Assembly (NCBI GenBank): GCA_026707145.1
Contig: JAPOXK010000011.1
Location: 347,908-411,907, forward strand
Length of the DNA: 64,000 bases
Source: Chloroflexota bacterium
GTDB taxonomy: Bacteria; Chloroflexota; Dehalococcoidia; Bin125
Reading direction: 5' to 3'
Shown piece by piece: positions 26,315 through 34,926 of the stretch. Every line of letters starts with the position of its first letter. The first letter of the stretch is position 1. The notes beneath the pieces were generated by a model. That model was given only the letters and a program-made list of their open reading frames with translations, was not told the origin of the DNA and made no database searches. The translations under genes and the position numbers were made by a program.

Positions 26315-28600
26315 CTATTCCTCGCCGGGCAGCAGCTTCTCGAGCACGGCGGCCGGGGAGATCGGGAGCTCGGTGAAGCGATGCCCGGTGGCCGCATGCA
26401 CCGCGTTCGCGACGGCGGCCAGCGGCGGCACGATCGGCACCTCGCCCACGCCGCGCACCCCGTAGGGATGGCCGGGGTTCGGTACCTCGACCAACACCGT
26501 TTCGATCATCGGCAGGTCCAGGGCGGTCGGCATGCGGTAGTCTAGGAAACTCGCGTTCTCCATCCGCCCCTTCTCGTCGAAGCGGTACTCCTCGTTGAGC
26601 GCCCATCCCACGCCCTGCGACACGCCGCCCTGGATCTGCCCTTCCACGTACGACGGATGGATCGCCGTGCCCACGTCCTGCGCGGCCGTGTAGCGCAGGA
26701 TCTCGACCTTGCCCGTCTCCGGGTCGACCTCCACGTCGACGACGTGCGTCGCGAAGGTCGGTGCCGCGCTGGCGTGGTTGCTGTCCGCCCGTCCCACGAT
26801 CATTCCGCCCGTGCGTGCCAGCTTCGCCGCCAGCTCCGTGAACGTGATCGACCGCTCGCCGCCGTCCTCCCCGGCCGGACCGACGATCACCGCGTCGTCC
26901 CGATAGCGCACCTGCTCGGCCTCGACGCCCCAGATCTTGGCCGCGCGCGCGGCCAGCTGCTGGCGCAGATCCAGCCCCGCCTCGTGCGCGGCCCAGCCGC
27001 CGGCGAAGGCCGTGCGGCTGCCGCCCGTCACGCTCGTGAAGCCGACGGAGTCTGTGTCGACCACCTGTGGGATCACGCGCTCGGCCGGGATGCCCAGCGT
27101 CTCCGCGAGCTGCATCGCGATCGAGGCGCGGGTGCCGCCGATGTCCGGTGACCCCAGCACCAGCGCCACTGTCCCGTCCGAGTTGACGCTGGCGTAGGCG
27201 CTCGACTCCAGCCCGGCGTTGTACCAGTAGCCGTGCGCCACGCCGCGGCCCCGGTTGGGGCCCTGCAACTCGGAGCGGTAGTGCGGACTGCTCTGGATCG
27301 CCTGCAGGCAATCGCGGTTTCCGATCACGCCGAAGGCCGCGCCATCGGCGCTGCGCGTCCCCTCCACGGCCGCGTTCTTGAGCCGCAGGGCGATCGGATC
27401 GAGATCCAACCGCTCCGCCAACTCGTCCATCACGGAATCGGTCGCGAAGCAGGCGGCCGACGCGCCGGGCGCGCGGTAGGGCTGCACCTTGGGCTTGTTG
27501 ACGAGCACGTCGTAGCCGTCGATGCGTTGGTTTGGGATCGCGTAGGCGGTGAAGATGCAGCGCACGCCCGCGGCCACCGGCGACCCCGGGAAGGCGCCGG
27601 CCTCGTAGACTAGCTCACCCTCGGCCGCGACCAGCGTGCCGTCGCGCTTGGCGCCCAGCTTCACGCGGATCGCGGTGCCGGAAGTCGGTCCGGTCGCGCG
27701 GAAGACCTCATCGCGCGTCAGCGTCATCTTGACCGGCTTGCCCGTCTTGCGGGACAGCACCGCGGCCAGCGGCTCCAGGTAGACGGAGATCTTCCCGCCG
27801 AAGCCGCCGCCGATCTCTTGCGGCGTGACGCGGATCTTCGACACCGGGTGCTCCAGCAGGCCGGCCAGGTGGTCGCGCATGACGAAGGTCGCCTGGGTGC
27901 TGCACCAGATCTCGAGGCCGCCGTCGTGCCGCCAGAAAGCCGTGGCGTTGTGCGGCTCGATGTAGCCCTGGTGCACCATCTTCGTCTTGAACGACCGCTC
28001 CAGGACGATCTCCGCCTCTGCGAAACCCGCCTCCACGTCGCCCATCTCCGTCACGAAGTGCATGGCGACGTTGCTCGGCTCTTCGGCCGACTCGCCCGTC
28101 GCCATCTCGCGCGTGTGCAGCTCCTCGTCGATCAGCGGCGCGGAGGCCAGCATCGCCTCGTCGGCGTGCAGAACGGGCGGCAGCTCCTCGTACTCGACCT
28201 CGATCAGATCCAGCGCGTCCTCGGCGACGTGGGGGTCCGTCGCGCAGACCGCCGCCACCGCGTGCCCCTCGTAGCGCACCTTGTCGCGCGCCATGACGTT
28301 GCCGGAGAGGGTGGCGAGGCTGATCTTGACCGAACCCAGCGGCGCGAACTCGCGCCTCCCCTTGCGCGGCAGGTCCTCCGCCGTCATCACCGCCCGGACG
28401 CCCGGAAGCGCCAGGGCTTTCGAGGCGTCGATCCGCTTGATCTTGCCGTGCGCGATCGGGCTGCGCTTCACCCGCCCGTACAGCATGCCCGGCAGCCGGA
28501 TGTCCGCGCCGTAGTTCGCCCGCCCGGTGACCTTGTCGGTTCCGTCCGGCCGGATCGGGCGCGTCCCGACAACCTTGTATGGCTTCTCCGCTGTCACCAT
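26315..28600 (-). CDS. Molybdenum hydroxylase (xanthine dehydrogenase family) large subunit 2
   Basis: 761 residues. The hammerhead domain (VTGRANYGADIRLPGMLYG) is followed by Mo-site motifs IGGGFGGK near residue 256, PYRAPGASAACFATDS near residue 377, and the catalytic-Glu motif GVRGVGEVP near residue 718. The active loop is closer to nicotinate or xanthine-type hydroxylases than to CO dehydrogenase. Its start overlaps the 2Fe-2S subunit stop by one base. Gene order here is FAD, 2Fe-2S, Mo, then MoaD-like, and no coxG is present, so this is a separate enzyme from the 6.5-10.2 kb locus. The substrate is not determinable. Confidence 0.9.
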   Translation of the reverse strand: MVTAEKPYKVVGTRPIRPDGTDKVTGRANYGADIRLPGMLYGRVKRSPIAHGKIKRIDASKALALPGVRAVMTAEDLPRKGRREFAPLGSVKISLATLSGNVMARDKVRYEGHAVAAVCATDPHVAEDALDLIEVEYEELPPVLHADEAMLASAPLIDEELHTREMATGESAEEPSNVAMHFVTEMGDVEAGFAEAEIVLERSFKTKMVHQGYIEPHNATAFWRHDGGLEIWCSTQATFVMRDHLAGLLEHPVSKIRVTPQEIGGGFGGKISVYLEPLAAVLSRKTGKPVKMTLTRDEVFRATGPTSGTAIRVKLGAKRDGTLVAAEGELVYEAGAFPGSPVAAGVRCIFTAYAIPNQRIDGYDVLVNKPKVQPYRAPGASAACFATDSVMDELAERLDLDPIALRLKNAAVEGTRSADGAAFGVIGNRDCLQAIQSSPHYRSELQGPNRGRGVAHGYWYNAGLESSAYASVNSDGTVALVLGSPDIGGTRASIAMQLAETLGIPAERVIPQVVDTDSVGFTSVTGGSRTAFAGGWAAHEAGLDLRQQLAARAAKIWGVEAEQVRYRDDAVIVGPAGEDGGERSITFTELAAKLARTGGMIVGRADSNHASAAPTFATHVVDVEVDPETGKVEILRYTAAQDVGTAIHPSYVEGQIQGGVSQGVGWALNEEYRFDEKGRMENASFLDYRMPTALDLPMIETVLVEVPNPGHPYGVRGVGEVPIVPPLAAVANAVHAATGHRFTELPISPAAVLEKLLPGEE

Positions 28601-29097
28601 CAGGCAGACTCCTTCCCGTCGCCGGCTGCGTCGAGCACCGCCTGCACGATCTTGTCATAACCCGTGCAACGGCAGAGATTGCCGGCCAGCCACAGACGCA
28701 CGTCATCTTCCGCAGGGTGTGGGTTCACGTCCAGCAACGCCTTGGCCGCGACGATGAACCCCGGCGTGCAGACCCCGCACTGCAGGGCCGCATCTTCGAG
28801 GAAAGCCTGCTGCAACGGGTGGAGCCCATCGCTCGACGCGATCCCCTCGATCGTGGTGATCGCCGATCCTTCTACCTCCGCCGCCATCACCAGGCACGCG
28901 CAGACGAGGCGGCCGTCCAGGATCACCGTGCAGGCGCCGCAGTTGCCGTTGTTGCAGCCCTCTTTGACCCCCATGAGGCCGATGCGATCGCGCAGCGCCT
29001 CCAGCAGGCTGTCGCGCTCGTCCGCGAGGAACTCCTGCGGCTCGCCGTTGATCGTCGCCTCGACGACGATGCGGCGCGTGCCCGCTGCCTCCGTCAC
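28600..29097 (-). CDS. Molybdenum hydroxylase 2Fe-2S subunit 2
   Basis: 165 residues with both cluster motifs: CNNGNCGACTVILDGRLVC in the ferredoxin-like domain and CGVCTPG plus LCRCTGYDK in the helical domain. It connects the Mo centre and FAD subunit of the second hydroxylase. The start overlaps the FAD-subunit stop by 4 bp and its stop shares a base with the large-subunit start, so the three genes are coupled. Confidence 0.92.
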   Translation of the reverse strand: MTEAAGTRRIVVEATINGEPQEFLADERDSLLEALRDRIGLMGVKEGCNNGNCGACTVILDGRLVCACLVMAAEVEGSAITTIEGIASSDGLHPLQQAFLEDAALQCGVCTPGFIVAAKALLDVNPHPAEDDVRLWLAGNLCRCTGYDKIVQAVLDAAGDGKESA

Positions 29098-29966
29098 GGC
29101 TGCACTCCCGCCCGCTCCGCGGCGATGCGGATGCAGCGCGTCACCAGCACTCCGGCCAGGTGCCGGCGCTGCTTCACGGTCCCGCGCATATCGTCGATCG
29201 GCCGCGCGGCCGCCCGCGCGGCTGCCGCCGCCGCCGCGATCGTCGCCTCCGACAGCGGGGTGCCGGCCAGCGCCGCGCCCGCCTCCTCGACCAGCAGCGG
29301 CATGGGCGCGACCGCCCCCACCGCCACCCGCGCGCTGGCGACCCGGTCCCCGTCGAAGCGAAGGTGGACCGCCGCGTTCGTGACGGCGATGTCCATCTCC
29401 CCGCGGGGGATGAAGCGCCGGAAGGCGGCACCGGCCCGGTCGCTCGGCGGCGGCGCCCGCAGCGCCACGACGAATTCGCCGCTTGTCAGTACGTTCCGTC
29501 CCGGGCCCGTGCAGAACGCCTCGGCCGCCACCGTCCGCCGTCCCTTCGGCCCCGCGATCTCGACCGTCGTCCCCAGCGCGATCAGCGCCGGGATGCCGTC
29601 TCCCGCGGGAGATGCATTACAGAGGTTGCCGCCCAGGCTGGCCCGGCCCTGGATCGCGACCCCGCCGATCAGGGTGGCGCAATCGATCAGGCAGGGATAG
29701 TGCTCTTGCACCGCCGGGTCGGCGGCGATGCGATAGCAGGGCGCCGCCGCGCCGATCGCGAGGCCGTCCGCCGGGTCGTAGCGGATCGCCGTCAGCGGCT
29801 CCAGCGCCTTCACGTCCACGAACAGGTCGACGTCGATGCGCCGCTCCCGCGCCAGGACGATCAGGTCGGTGCCGCCCGCTAGGACGCGGGCGCGATCCCC
29901 GCCCTGCTCCAGCAGATCCACGGCCTCCTCGACGGAGGACGGGCGCGCGTATCTCACGGCTTGCAC
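29094..29966 (-). CDS. Molybdenum hydroxylase FAD-binding subunit 2
   Basis: 290 residues. FAD motifs RVLAGGTDLIVLARE near residue 28 and ASLGGNLCNASPAGD near residue 105 define the FAD PCMH-type domain, followed by the CO_deh_flav_C region. It starts with GTG at 29966 without an evident ribosome-binding site. It is the first gene of the second hydroxylase operon and is transcribed divergently from the M24 peptidase-like gene. Confidence 0.9.
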   Translation of the reverse strand: MQAVRYARPSSVEEAVDLLEQGGDRARVLAGGTDLIVLARERRIDVDLFVDVKALEPLTAIRYDPADGLAIGAAAPCYRIAADPAVQEHYPCLIDCATLIGGVAIQGRASLGGNLCNASPAGDGIPALIALGTTVEIAGPKGRRTVAAEAFCTGPGRNVLTSGEFVVALRAPPPSDRAGAAFRRFIPRGEMDIAVTNAAVHLRFDGDRVASARVAVGAVAPMPLLVEEAGAALAGTPLSEATIAAAAAAARAAARPIDDMRGTVKQRRHLAGVLVTRCIRIAAERAGVQP

Positions 29967-30078
29967 GATGGTTACTCTAACCGGCGGCGCCCGCAGCGGT
30001 CATCCACCGGCCACGAAGGCGGCATGAGCAGGCTTGCCACGGTTCCACGCAGAACAAAGTAGTCGCCGCCGCGCGGCA

Positions 30079-30107
30079 TTGACAATCGGGAGTCGCTTCT
30101 GAGTTAG
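30079..30107 (+). promoter_or_regulatory. Possible promoter in divergent intergenic region
   Basis: The 298-bp space between the second hydroxylase operon and the M24 gene holds no gene I can support. A perfect TTGACA at 30079-30084 is followed 17 bases later by AGTTAG, a poor -10 match. It points toward the M24 gene, whose ATG has AAGGGG five bases upstream. The -35 is good and the -10 weak, so this is only a candidate. Confidence 0.25.
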
Positions 30108-30264
30108 GGGGTTGCAGCGCTGCATCGTGGCAGGCGAGCTTGATGCGTTCTCAACCGGTCCGTCGGTGAACTCGGTCTCGCCGCGCTGCCGTGGCAGTGT
30201 ATGGTGGATTTCCGAAGCTGGCTGCATGTTCCATTGCCGTCGCCGGCGCCGCTAAGGGGCCGCA

Positions 30265-31380
30265 ATGCTCGACAAGGACCGCTTGCGCCGCGCCCAGGAT
30301 CGCATGCGGGATCAAGGCATAGACGCCTATCTCATCCTCACTCACGACGATTACATCTATTTCTTCGGCGAGGATCGCTTCCAGCCTCGTGCCATTGTCC
30401 CGGCGATGGGGCTGCCCATCATCGTCACGTTTATCGGTGAGGAGGATGAGGTCAAGAGGTCGATCGGCGTCGAAGACGCCAGAGTCTTTGGAACCGTGGG
30501 CCAGCAGATCAAGGATGTCGTCGGCGTCATGCGCGAGATGATGGGCGGCAAGGAGTCGATGACGGTGGGAGTGCAGATGTGGTTCAACACGCCTGCATTC
30601 CTGCTCACGCTGTTTCAGAGGGCCAACCCGAAGGTGCGAGTCGTGGACATCGCCCCCGTCATGGACGAACTCCGCATGATCAAGGACGAGGGAGAGATAG
30701 CGCTCATCCGCCGTGCGTCGCAAATCGCCGCAGCAGGAATCGAGACGGCGGCCCAGTGTCTCAGGCCGGGGACCACGGAGAACGCGGTGGGAGCCGAGAT
30801 CGAGTATGCCATGCGAAAGGCCGGGGGGAATGGGGTTGCGACGCCCGTTTTCGTGAATTCCGGAGTTCGATCCGGCTGGCTGCATGGGACGACTTCGCAC
30901 AAGGAGATTGAGGTCGGCGATCTTGTCGTGGTTGATGTGGTCCCCAGATACAAGGGCTATTGCGCCAACATGACGCGCACGTTCGTCATCGGGCCGCCTA
31001 CAGCGGAGCAGCGCGCCATGTTCGAGACATACCGGCGGGCGCAGGCGGCAGGAATTGAGGCACTGAGGCCGGGCGTGCGGAATCGCGACATCGACACAGC
31101 AGCCCAGGAGGTCTTCGCCGCATCCGGCTATGGAGATCTCTACGTCTCTGGGATCAGTCACGGCATCGGCCTCGATTTCGAGGAGCTACCTCGGCCGACC
31201 ATTCATCCCGCCGATTCGCGTGTCGAGCTTCGCGAGAAGATGGCCGTGACTGTTGGACACTCCGTGCTTTCCGTGCCGGGCGTCGGCGGAGTGCGCATTG
31301 AAGATACGTTCCACCTGACGGATGAAGGGCCTGAACGGCTGACGGCGTACGACCTTGATTTCGAGCTTGACGCCGACTAG
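30265..31380 (+). CDS. M24/creatinase-like 'pita-bread' protein with altered metal ligands
   Basis: 371 residues: an N-terminal creatinase-like domain to about residue 125, then the pita-bread catalytic fold. The first metal Asp is kept (LVVVDVVPRYKGYCANMTRT), but the second, normally S-D-M-T-R-T, is Asn. The His of SGISHGIGLDFEELP is kept. The usual T-I-E-P-G glutamate is replaced (VTVGHSVLSVPG), and only the last Glu (GVRIEDTF) is kept. Such a site is unlikely to bind two metals, so this is not a normal aminopeptidase P; a metal-free creatinase-type C-N hydrolase is more likely. It diverges from the second hydroxylase. Confidence 0.82.
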   Translation: MLDKDRLRRAQDRMRDQGIDAYLILTHDDYIYFFGEDRFQPRAIVPAMGLPIIVTFIGEEDEVKRSIGVEDARVFGTVGQQIKDVVGVMREMMGGKESMTVGVQMWFNTPAFLLTLFQRANPKVRVVDIAPVMDELRMIKDEGEIALIRRASQIAAAGIETAAQCLRPGTTENAVGAEIEYAMRKAGGNGVATPVFVNSGVRSGWLHGTTSHKEIEVGDLVVVDVVPRYKGYCANMTRTFVIGPPTAEQRAMFETYRRAQAAGIEALRPGVRNRDIDTAAQEVFAASGYGDLYVSGISHGIGLDFEELPRPTIHPADSRVELREKMAVTVGHSVLSVPGVGGVRIEDTFHLTDEGPERLTAYDLDFELDAD

Positions 31381-31424
31381 AAAGCGGTTCTCCAAGGGGA
31401 TCGTGCCCTGTACCCGCGCCGCCA

Positions 31425-31445
31425 GTCCGTTTGTCGCAAGCGGAC
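31425..31445. terminator. Hairpin between convergent genes
   Basis: A 9-bp stem (GTCCGTTTG with CAAGCGGAC, one G-U pair) around a TCG loop lies between the M24 gene and the oppositely oriented glycosylase gene. No T-tract follows on either strand, so it is terminator-like and not a clear intrinsic terminator. Confidence 0.4.
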
Positions 31446-31467
31446 GGATTCGCTGTCTCCAAGCCGG

Positions 31468-32778
31468 CTAGCCGCTCGTGACGTGCGCCGCGCGTTCGAT
31501 GTCTTTCGGACAGACGTGGGTCAGCGGGCACTGGCCGCAGGCCGGCGTCCCCGCGTGACACCAGTTGCGTCCTACGTCCCAAGCGGGAAAGTCGAGCGCT
31601 CCCGGTCGGGAAGAATGGAGCTGCCGTGCGGCTGTGATCATGTGGTCGCGATCATCCCGATCCGCGATCCGGGACCGGAGGAAGACACGGCGGACGTGTA
31701 CATCGACGGCCACGTCGCCGCCTGCCATGCGGTCGATGGGCACGCCCAGGTCGCGATGGAGAATCTCGACCGTCATCGCGGCCTTCTTCTGACCGATTCC
31801 GTGGAACTCGCGGAGCCGCCGCTGTAGCTCCACCGCCGCTGGCCGGTCCGACCAGATCGCGGACGCATCCCCGCGATAGTCCTGCCCCACTCTTCGCGCT
31901 GCGCCGACGAGCCAGCGCGGCATTTTCTCGACGTAGCGGTGCAGTTTCGGCTGCATCTGGATCGCGCGCCGGACGGCCTCCGGGTTACTGGCGATCTGTG
32001 CGGGATCGAGATGCCCAATACGCTGCTGCAAGAGGTACGGGGCGATCCATGCACGCTCGGCTGGGATGCCCTGATCGAAGAGCACCCCCGTGAGGAAGGC
32101 GAACGCATCCTTCCGCAGAAGCTCGTTCGCTTCGGCGTTGGGAGTGAAGTCCAGTGCGTCCTCGGCGCTGCCGGGTTTGAGCGTTGAGCCGTGTTGCAAT
32201 AGCGCCGCGGCGACCGCTTGGCGCGCCGCATGGCTATCGTCTCCCGCCGAGAGCTCTTCTGGCCTTGGCCCCGGCGCTGTTGTGGCCGGCAATGACGATC
32301 GAAAGCGCCGCTTTCTGCTCAGTCTCCCCCAGGCGGCGGCACGTAGGAGAGCATGCCTGCTCCAACCGTCGATGTCGTCGAGCCGGATCTTGACCGCAAG
32401 GCTTCGCGGGCTGTACCGGCCGGCCGCCTCTTCGGACATCACGCCGACGGTGAAACCGGAATACTCAGGGGGGAGAGGGTCGGTTGGCCGCAGGTGCCGC
32501 TTCGTCACTTTGATCAGACTGAGCAAGCTCTGCGAGTGCGCGAAGTCGTCCGCCTCCACTCCCTCGACCGTCGGGTTATTTTCGACCCACGTCACCGAAT
32601 GGAGCCGGAGTCGGCCGTACGCCGTGCGCCGGCTGATCCCGTGCCGGATGCGGAACTCGCTGCCCTGGAACCGCACGAGCGCGGCGTAGCCACGCTCGAA
32701 GTGCTCGATCTCCTCGGGCCAGCGCCAAGAAAACGAGCCCAGCGCGCTGGCGCTGATGAGGCGAATGTCCGGCGTCAA
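31468..32778 (-). CDS. HhH-GPD DNA glycosylase/AP lyase with 4Fe-4S cluster and extra N-terminal domain
   Basis: About 436 residues. The C-terminal half is an endonuclease III-type base-excision enzyme. It has a helix-hairpin-helix FHGIGQKKAAM with the Lys used by bifunctional glycosylase/lyases, the catalytic Asp in VDVHVRRVFLR, and a terminal cluster motif C-x6-C-x2-C-x5-C (CHAGTPACGQCPLTHVC). The first ~200 residues, from LISASALGSFSWRWPEE, match no domain I recognise. The start is probably TTG 32778 with AGAGGA upstream; no ATG or GTG lies near. The frame continues to 33246, but that part overlaps the DUF4234 gene and is antisense-like. Confidence 0.75.
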   Translation of the reverse strand: MTPDIRLISASALGSFSWRWPEEIEHFERGYAALVRFQGSEFRIRHGISRRTAYGRLRLHSVTWVENNPTVEGVEADDFAHSQSLLSLIKVTKRHLRPTDPLPPEYSGFTVGVMSEEAAGRYSPRSLAVKIRLDDIDGWSRHALLRAAAWGRLSRKRRFRSSLPATTAPGPRPEELSAGDDSHAARQAVAAALLQHGSTLKPGSAEDALDFTPNAEANELLRKDAFAFLTGVLFDQGIPAERAWIAPYLLQQRIGHLDPAQIASNPEAVRRAIQMQPKLHRYVEKMPRWLVGAARRVGQDYRGDASAIWSDRPAAVELQRRLREFHGIGQKKAAMTVEILHRDLGVPIDRMAGGDVAVDVHVRRVFLRSRIADRDDRDHMITAARQLHSSRPGALDFPAWDVGRNWCHAGTPACGQCPLTHVCPKDIERAAHVTSG

Positions 32779-32915
32779 CGTCGGCGTTCCTCTTCTGTCA
32801 CCTCGCTGCTCGTCTGGAGGGACGGAGAGATCGGGCCGAATGTTGTATGGATCATCGCCGCCCGCACAGCGCCGTCTGTCTGGTCGTGATCGGCGGCGCG
32901 TGCGCGCGGCGGAGC

Positions 32916-33293
32916 CTAGGCCGCTGGCGCGCCTTTGGAGCCCCAGAAGTCGTTGAGGGCGCCCTGCACGCTCATGAACCAGATGATGTTGCCCACGAGA
33001 GGCAGCAGGAACCAGAGACCGATCGCCCAAGAGAAGGGAGCGGGACGGCCGTCCTCGGTGTAGAGGGCAGCGATCTCCATGGGGAGGATGAAGAATGTGG
33101 CGGGGGCGAAGAGGAAGTAGATGATGAATCCGAGTCCGGCTCCCACGCCCTGCCGCCGGTACTGCTGCAGCTCGTCGTGGGTCACGAAGGTCCAGAAGTA
33201 GCTGGCGATGCCGAGGGTCACGATCGCGAGAAGGATCCACTTCCAAACGGAGCGTTGATTTCCGAGAGGCTGGCTACCCGCCGGTTGGCTCAT
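32916..33293 (-). CDS. DUF4234 small membrane protein
   Basis: 125 residues. A short polar N-terminus is followed by RSVWKWILLAIVTLGIASYFW, the signature opening helix of DUF4234, a polar loop THDELQQYRRQG, and two or three further membrane helices ending in GNIIWFMSVQGALNDFW. The function of the family is unknown. The gene stands alone, 137 bp upstream of the glycosylase gene and 141 bp from the RidA remnant. Confidence 0.8.
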   Translation of the reverse strand: MSQPAGSQPLGNQRSVWKWILLAIVTLGIASYFWTFVTHDELQQYRRQGVGAGLGFIIYFLFAPATFFILPMEIAALYTEDGRPAPFSWAIGLWFLLPLVGNIIWFMSVQGALNDFWGSKGAPAA

Positions 33294-33391
33294 TGGGCTC
33301 TCCCGTCGTTGGCGAATCCGGCGGCGGCCGGTTCGGGGGACGTTGGCGTAGAGAACGCTGGCATAGAGAAACGTACGGCGGCAAGCCGGTT

Positions 33392-33408
33392 ACGTCTCTT
33401 GAAGAGAC
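33392..33408. other. 17-bp near-perfect palindrome
   Basis: CGTCTCTT-G-AAGAGACG has 8-bp arms around one base. It lies about 100 bp upstream of the DUF4234 start and just past the RidA remnant stop. It could be a dimeric repressor operator or a short stem-loop; there is no T-tract. Confidence 0.4.
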
Positions 33409-33434
33409 GGCCCGGCGGGCGGGGCGGAGGCCGT

Positions 33435-33675
33435 CTATACCACGGCCTCGCACTTGATCTCGATCATCGTCTGGGGCATGTCGATGGTGCCCAGCGCCGT
33501 CGTTCCCAGCGGAGTGAGCGTGGGGCGGTGGTCTCCCAGATAGCGCTCGGCGCCGGCGAAGAAGAGGTCCAGATCGCGCAGGTCGGTGTGGTAGGAGACG
33601 ATTTCGACGACGTGCTCCCAGCCGACGCCGGCGGCCGGGGATCGATTGCATCCACCGCTCGCGCATCTGGAAGAT
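33435..33675 (-). pseudogene. RidA/YjgF-family remnant, frameshifted and N-terminally truncated
   Basis: The last ~58 codons read as a clean RidA C-terminus: GVGWEHVVEIVSYHTDL, then ERYLGDHRPTLTPLGTTALG, then MPQTMIEIKCEAVV and a stop at 33435. Just upstream, the preceding RidA-like helix QMRERWMQS continues in another frame, so one indel near 33640 breaks the gene. The first ~60 residues of the domain are not found in any frame. The product would not fold, so I call it a pseudogene. Confidence 0.65.
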
Positions 33676-33945
33676 AGGATGGAGCCTTGATGGGCATCCC
33701 GTACCGTTGCTCGTGGGCGCGGAGGAGCCCGGCGCCGGTGAAACGGAGGCGAACGTTCATGCTGCTGCCGGAGCCGCAGACGCAGGCAAGGCGCGAGGCG
33801 GAGATGCTGCGGCAGCGGAGCGATGGGAGGACGCTGCTCGTCAGCGACGACGCCACCGGATACCGTTAATGGTTAGATGCTTGTGCATACCGGCCGGCTG
33901 GTGGCGCTTCGCCGTCGTGGATGGCTTTCCTGATTCGTTCGATCG

Positions 33946-34863
33946 ATGACCAATCGCTGGACACTACCGAAGGCGCTGGCGGTTCTTGAAGTAAAGATGG
34001 CCGACGGTACGCGTATATATGTACGGCGGCACGGAAACCCCGACGGTCCGCGAATAATAGTGAGTCATGGCAACGGGTTATCTGCTGATACGTACTATCC
34101 GTATTGGTCTTTATTGACGGCAAGATTCGATCTTTTCATCTTCGACATTCGGAACCATGGTTGGAACCCAGTTGGCGAGCAGCAAAAGCATAACATTGCT
34201 AGCTTTGCGCAAGACTGCGAAGGCATCGTCCAGGCTATTCGCCGGAACTTTGGAGAAAAACCTGCGGTGGGTGTGTTCCATTCCATGTCGACGCTGCCCG
34301 CCCTGCTCTACGCGCAAGGATGGAGTACCGCTTCGACAGAGAGCGTGTTTTCGGCTCTCGTTCTCTTCGATCCGGCGATCTGCACCCCCAGCGTCTTGCT
34401 GGAGGATATGTACCAAGTGAGCTACCAGATGCACGATGCAATCAAGCGGCGCCGCACTCGGTTTGAAAGCCAGGAAGAGTTCGTAAGCCGTTACCGCGAC
34501 GCGCCTGTTTTCAAGCGGTTGCTTCCGGGCGTTGTGGAGCTCATGGCGGAGACGACCCTGCGCCCCGTCCCGGGCGGGGAAGGCTATGAGCTTTGTTGCC
34601 CCAGGGAGTATGAGGCGCAGGTCGCGCAGTTCTTTTTCGGTTGGGTGCTCCAACTGGATCTGGGCAATATACGCTGTCCGGTCAAGGCCATTGGCGCCGA
34701 TCCGACGAAGCCGCATTCGTTCCTGCCGAGCCTGGATCTCGGCACGCTCGTCGGTCTCGACTACGACTTTCTGCCCGAGGCTACTCATTTTCTGCAGTTG
34801 GAAAAGCCGGAGCAGTGCGTCGATCTGACCATCGATTTTCTCGAACACCAAGGACTGGTTTGA
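33946..34863 (+). CDS. Alpha/beta hydrolase
   Basis: 305 residues. The oxyanion strand is IIVSHGNGLSADTYY near residue 45, the nucleophile elbow GVFHSMSTLP near residue 108, and the late catalytic His is in PEATHFLQLEKPEQ near residue 288. The elbow reads F-H-S-M-S, so small residues that normally flank the Ser are replaced on one side. The 5' part has a lower GC content than its neighbours. An alternative start at 33997 is possible. It is followed 63 bp later by a sodium/solute symporter gene on the same strand, so uptake and hydrolysis may be linked. Confidence 0.82.
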   Translation: MTNRWTLPKALAVLEVKMADGTRIYVRRHGNPDGPRIIVSHGNGLSADTYYPYWSLLTARFDLFIFDIRNHGWNPVGEQQKHNIASFAQDCEGIVQAIRRNFGEKPAVGVFHSMSTLPALLYAQGWSTASTESVFSALVLFDPAICTPSVLLEDMYQVSYQMHDAIKRRRTRFESQEEFVSRYRDAPVFKRLLPGVVELMAETTLRPVPGGEGYELCCPREYEAQVAQFFFGWVLQLDLGNIRCPVKAIGADPTKPHSFLPSLDLGTLVGLDYDFLPEATHFLQLEKPEQCVDLTIDFLEHQGLV

Positions 34864-34926
34864 TCTCACTTTCACACGGGCGGCGGTTTCCAATGCTGGA
34901 CTCATACGCTAGAAACCGAAATTACG

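Noticed and set aside
32779-33246. Extension of the glycosylase frame to an ATG at 33246
   Set aside because: The extra part is low-complexity and covers the DUF4234 gene on the same strand in another frame.
33687-33869. 60-residue plus-strand frame
   Set aside because: It lies in debris near the RidA remnant, with no family and no convincing ribosome-binding site.
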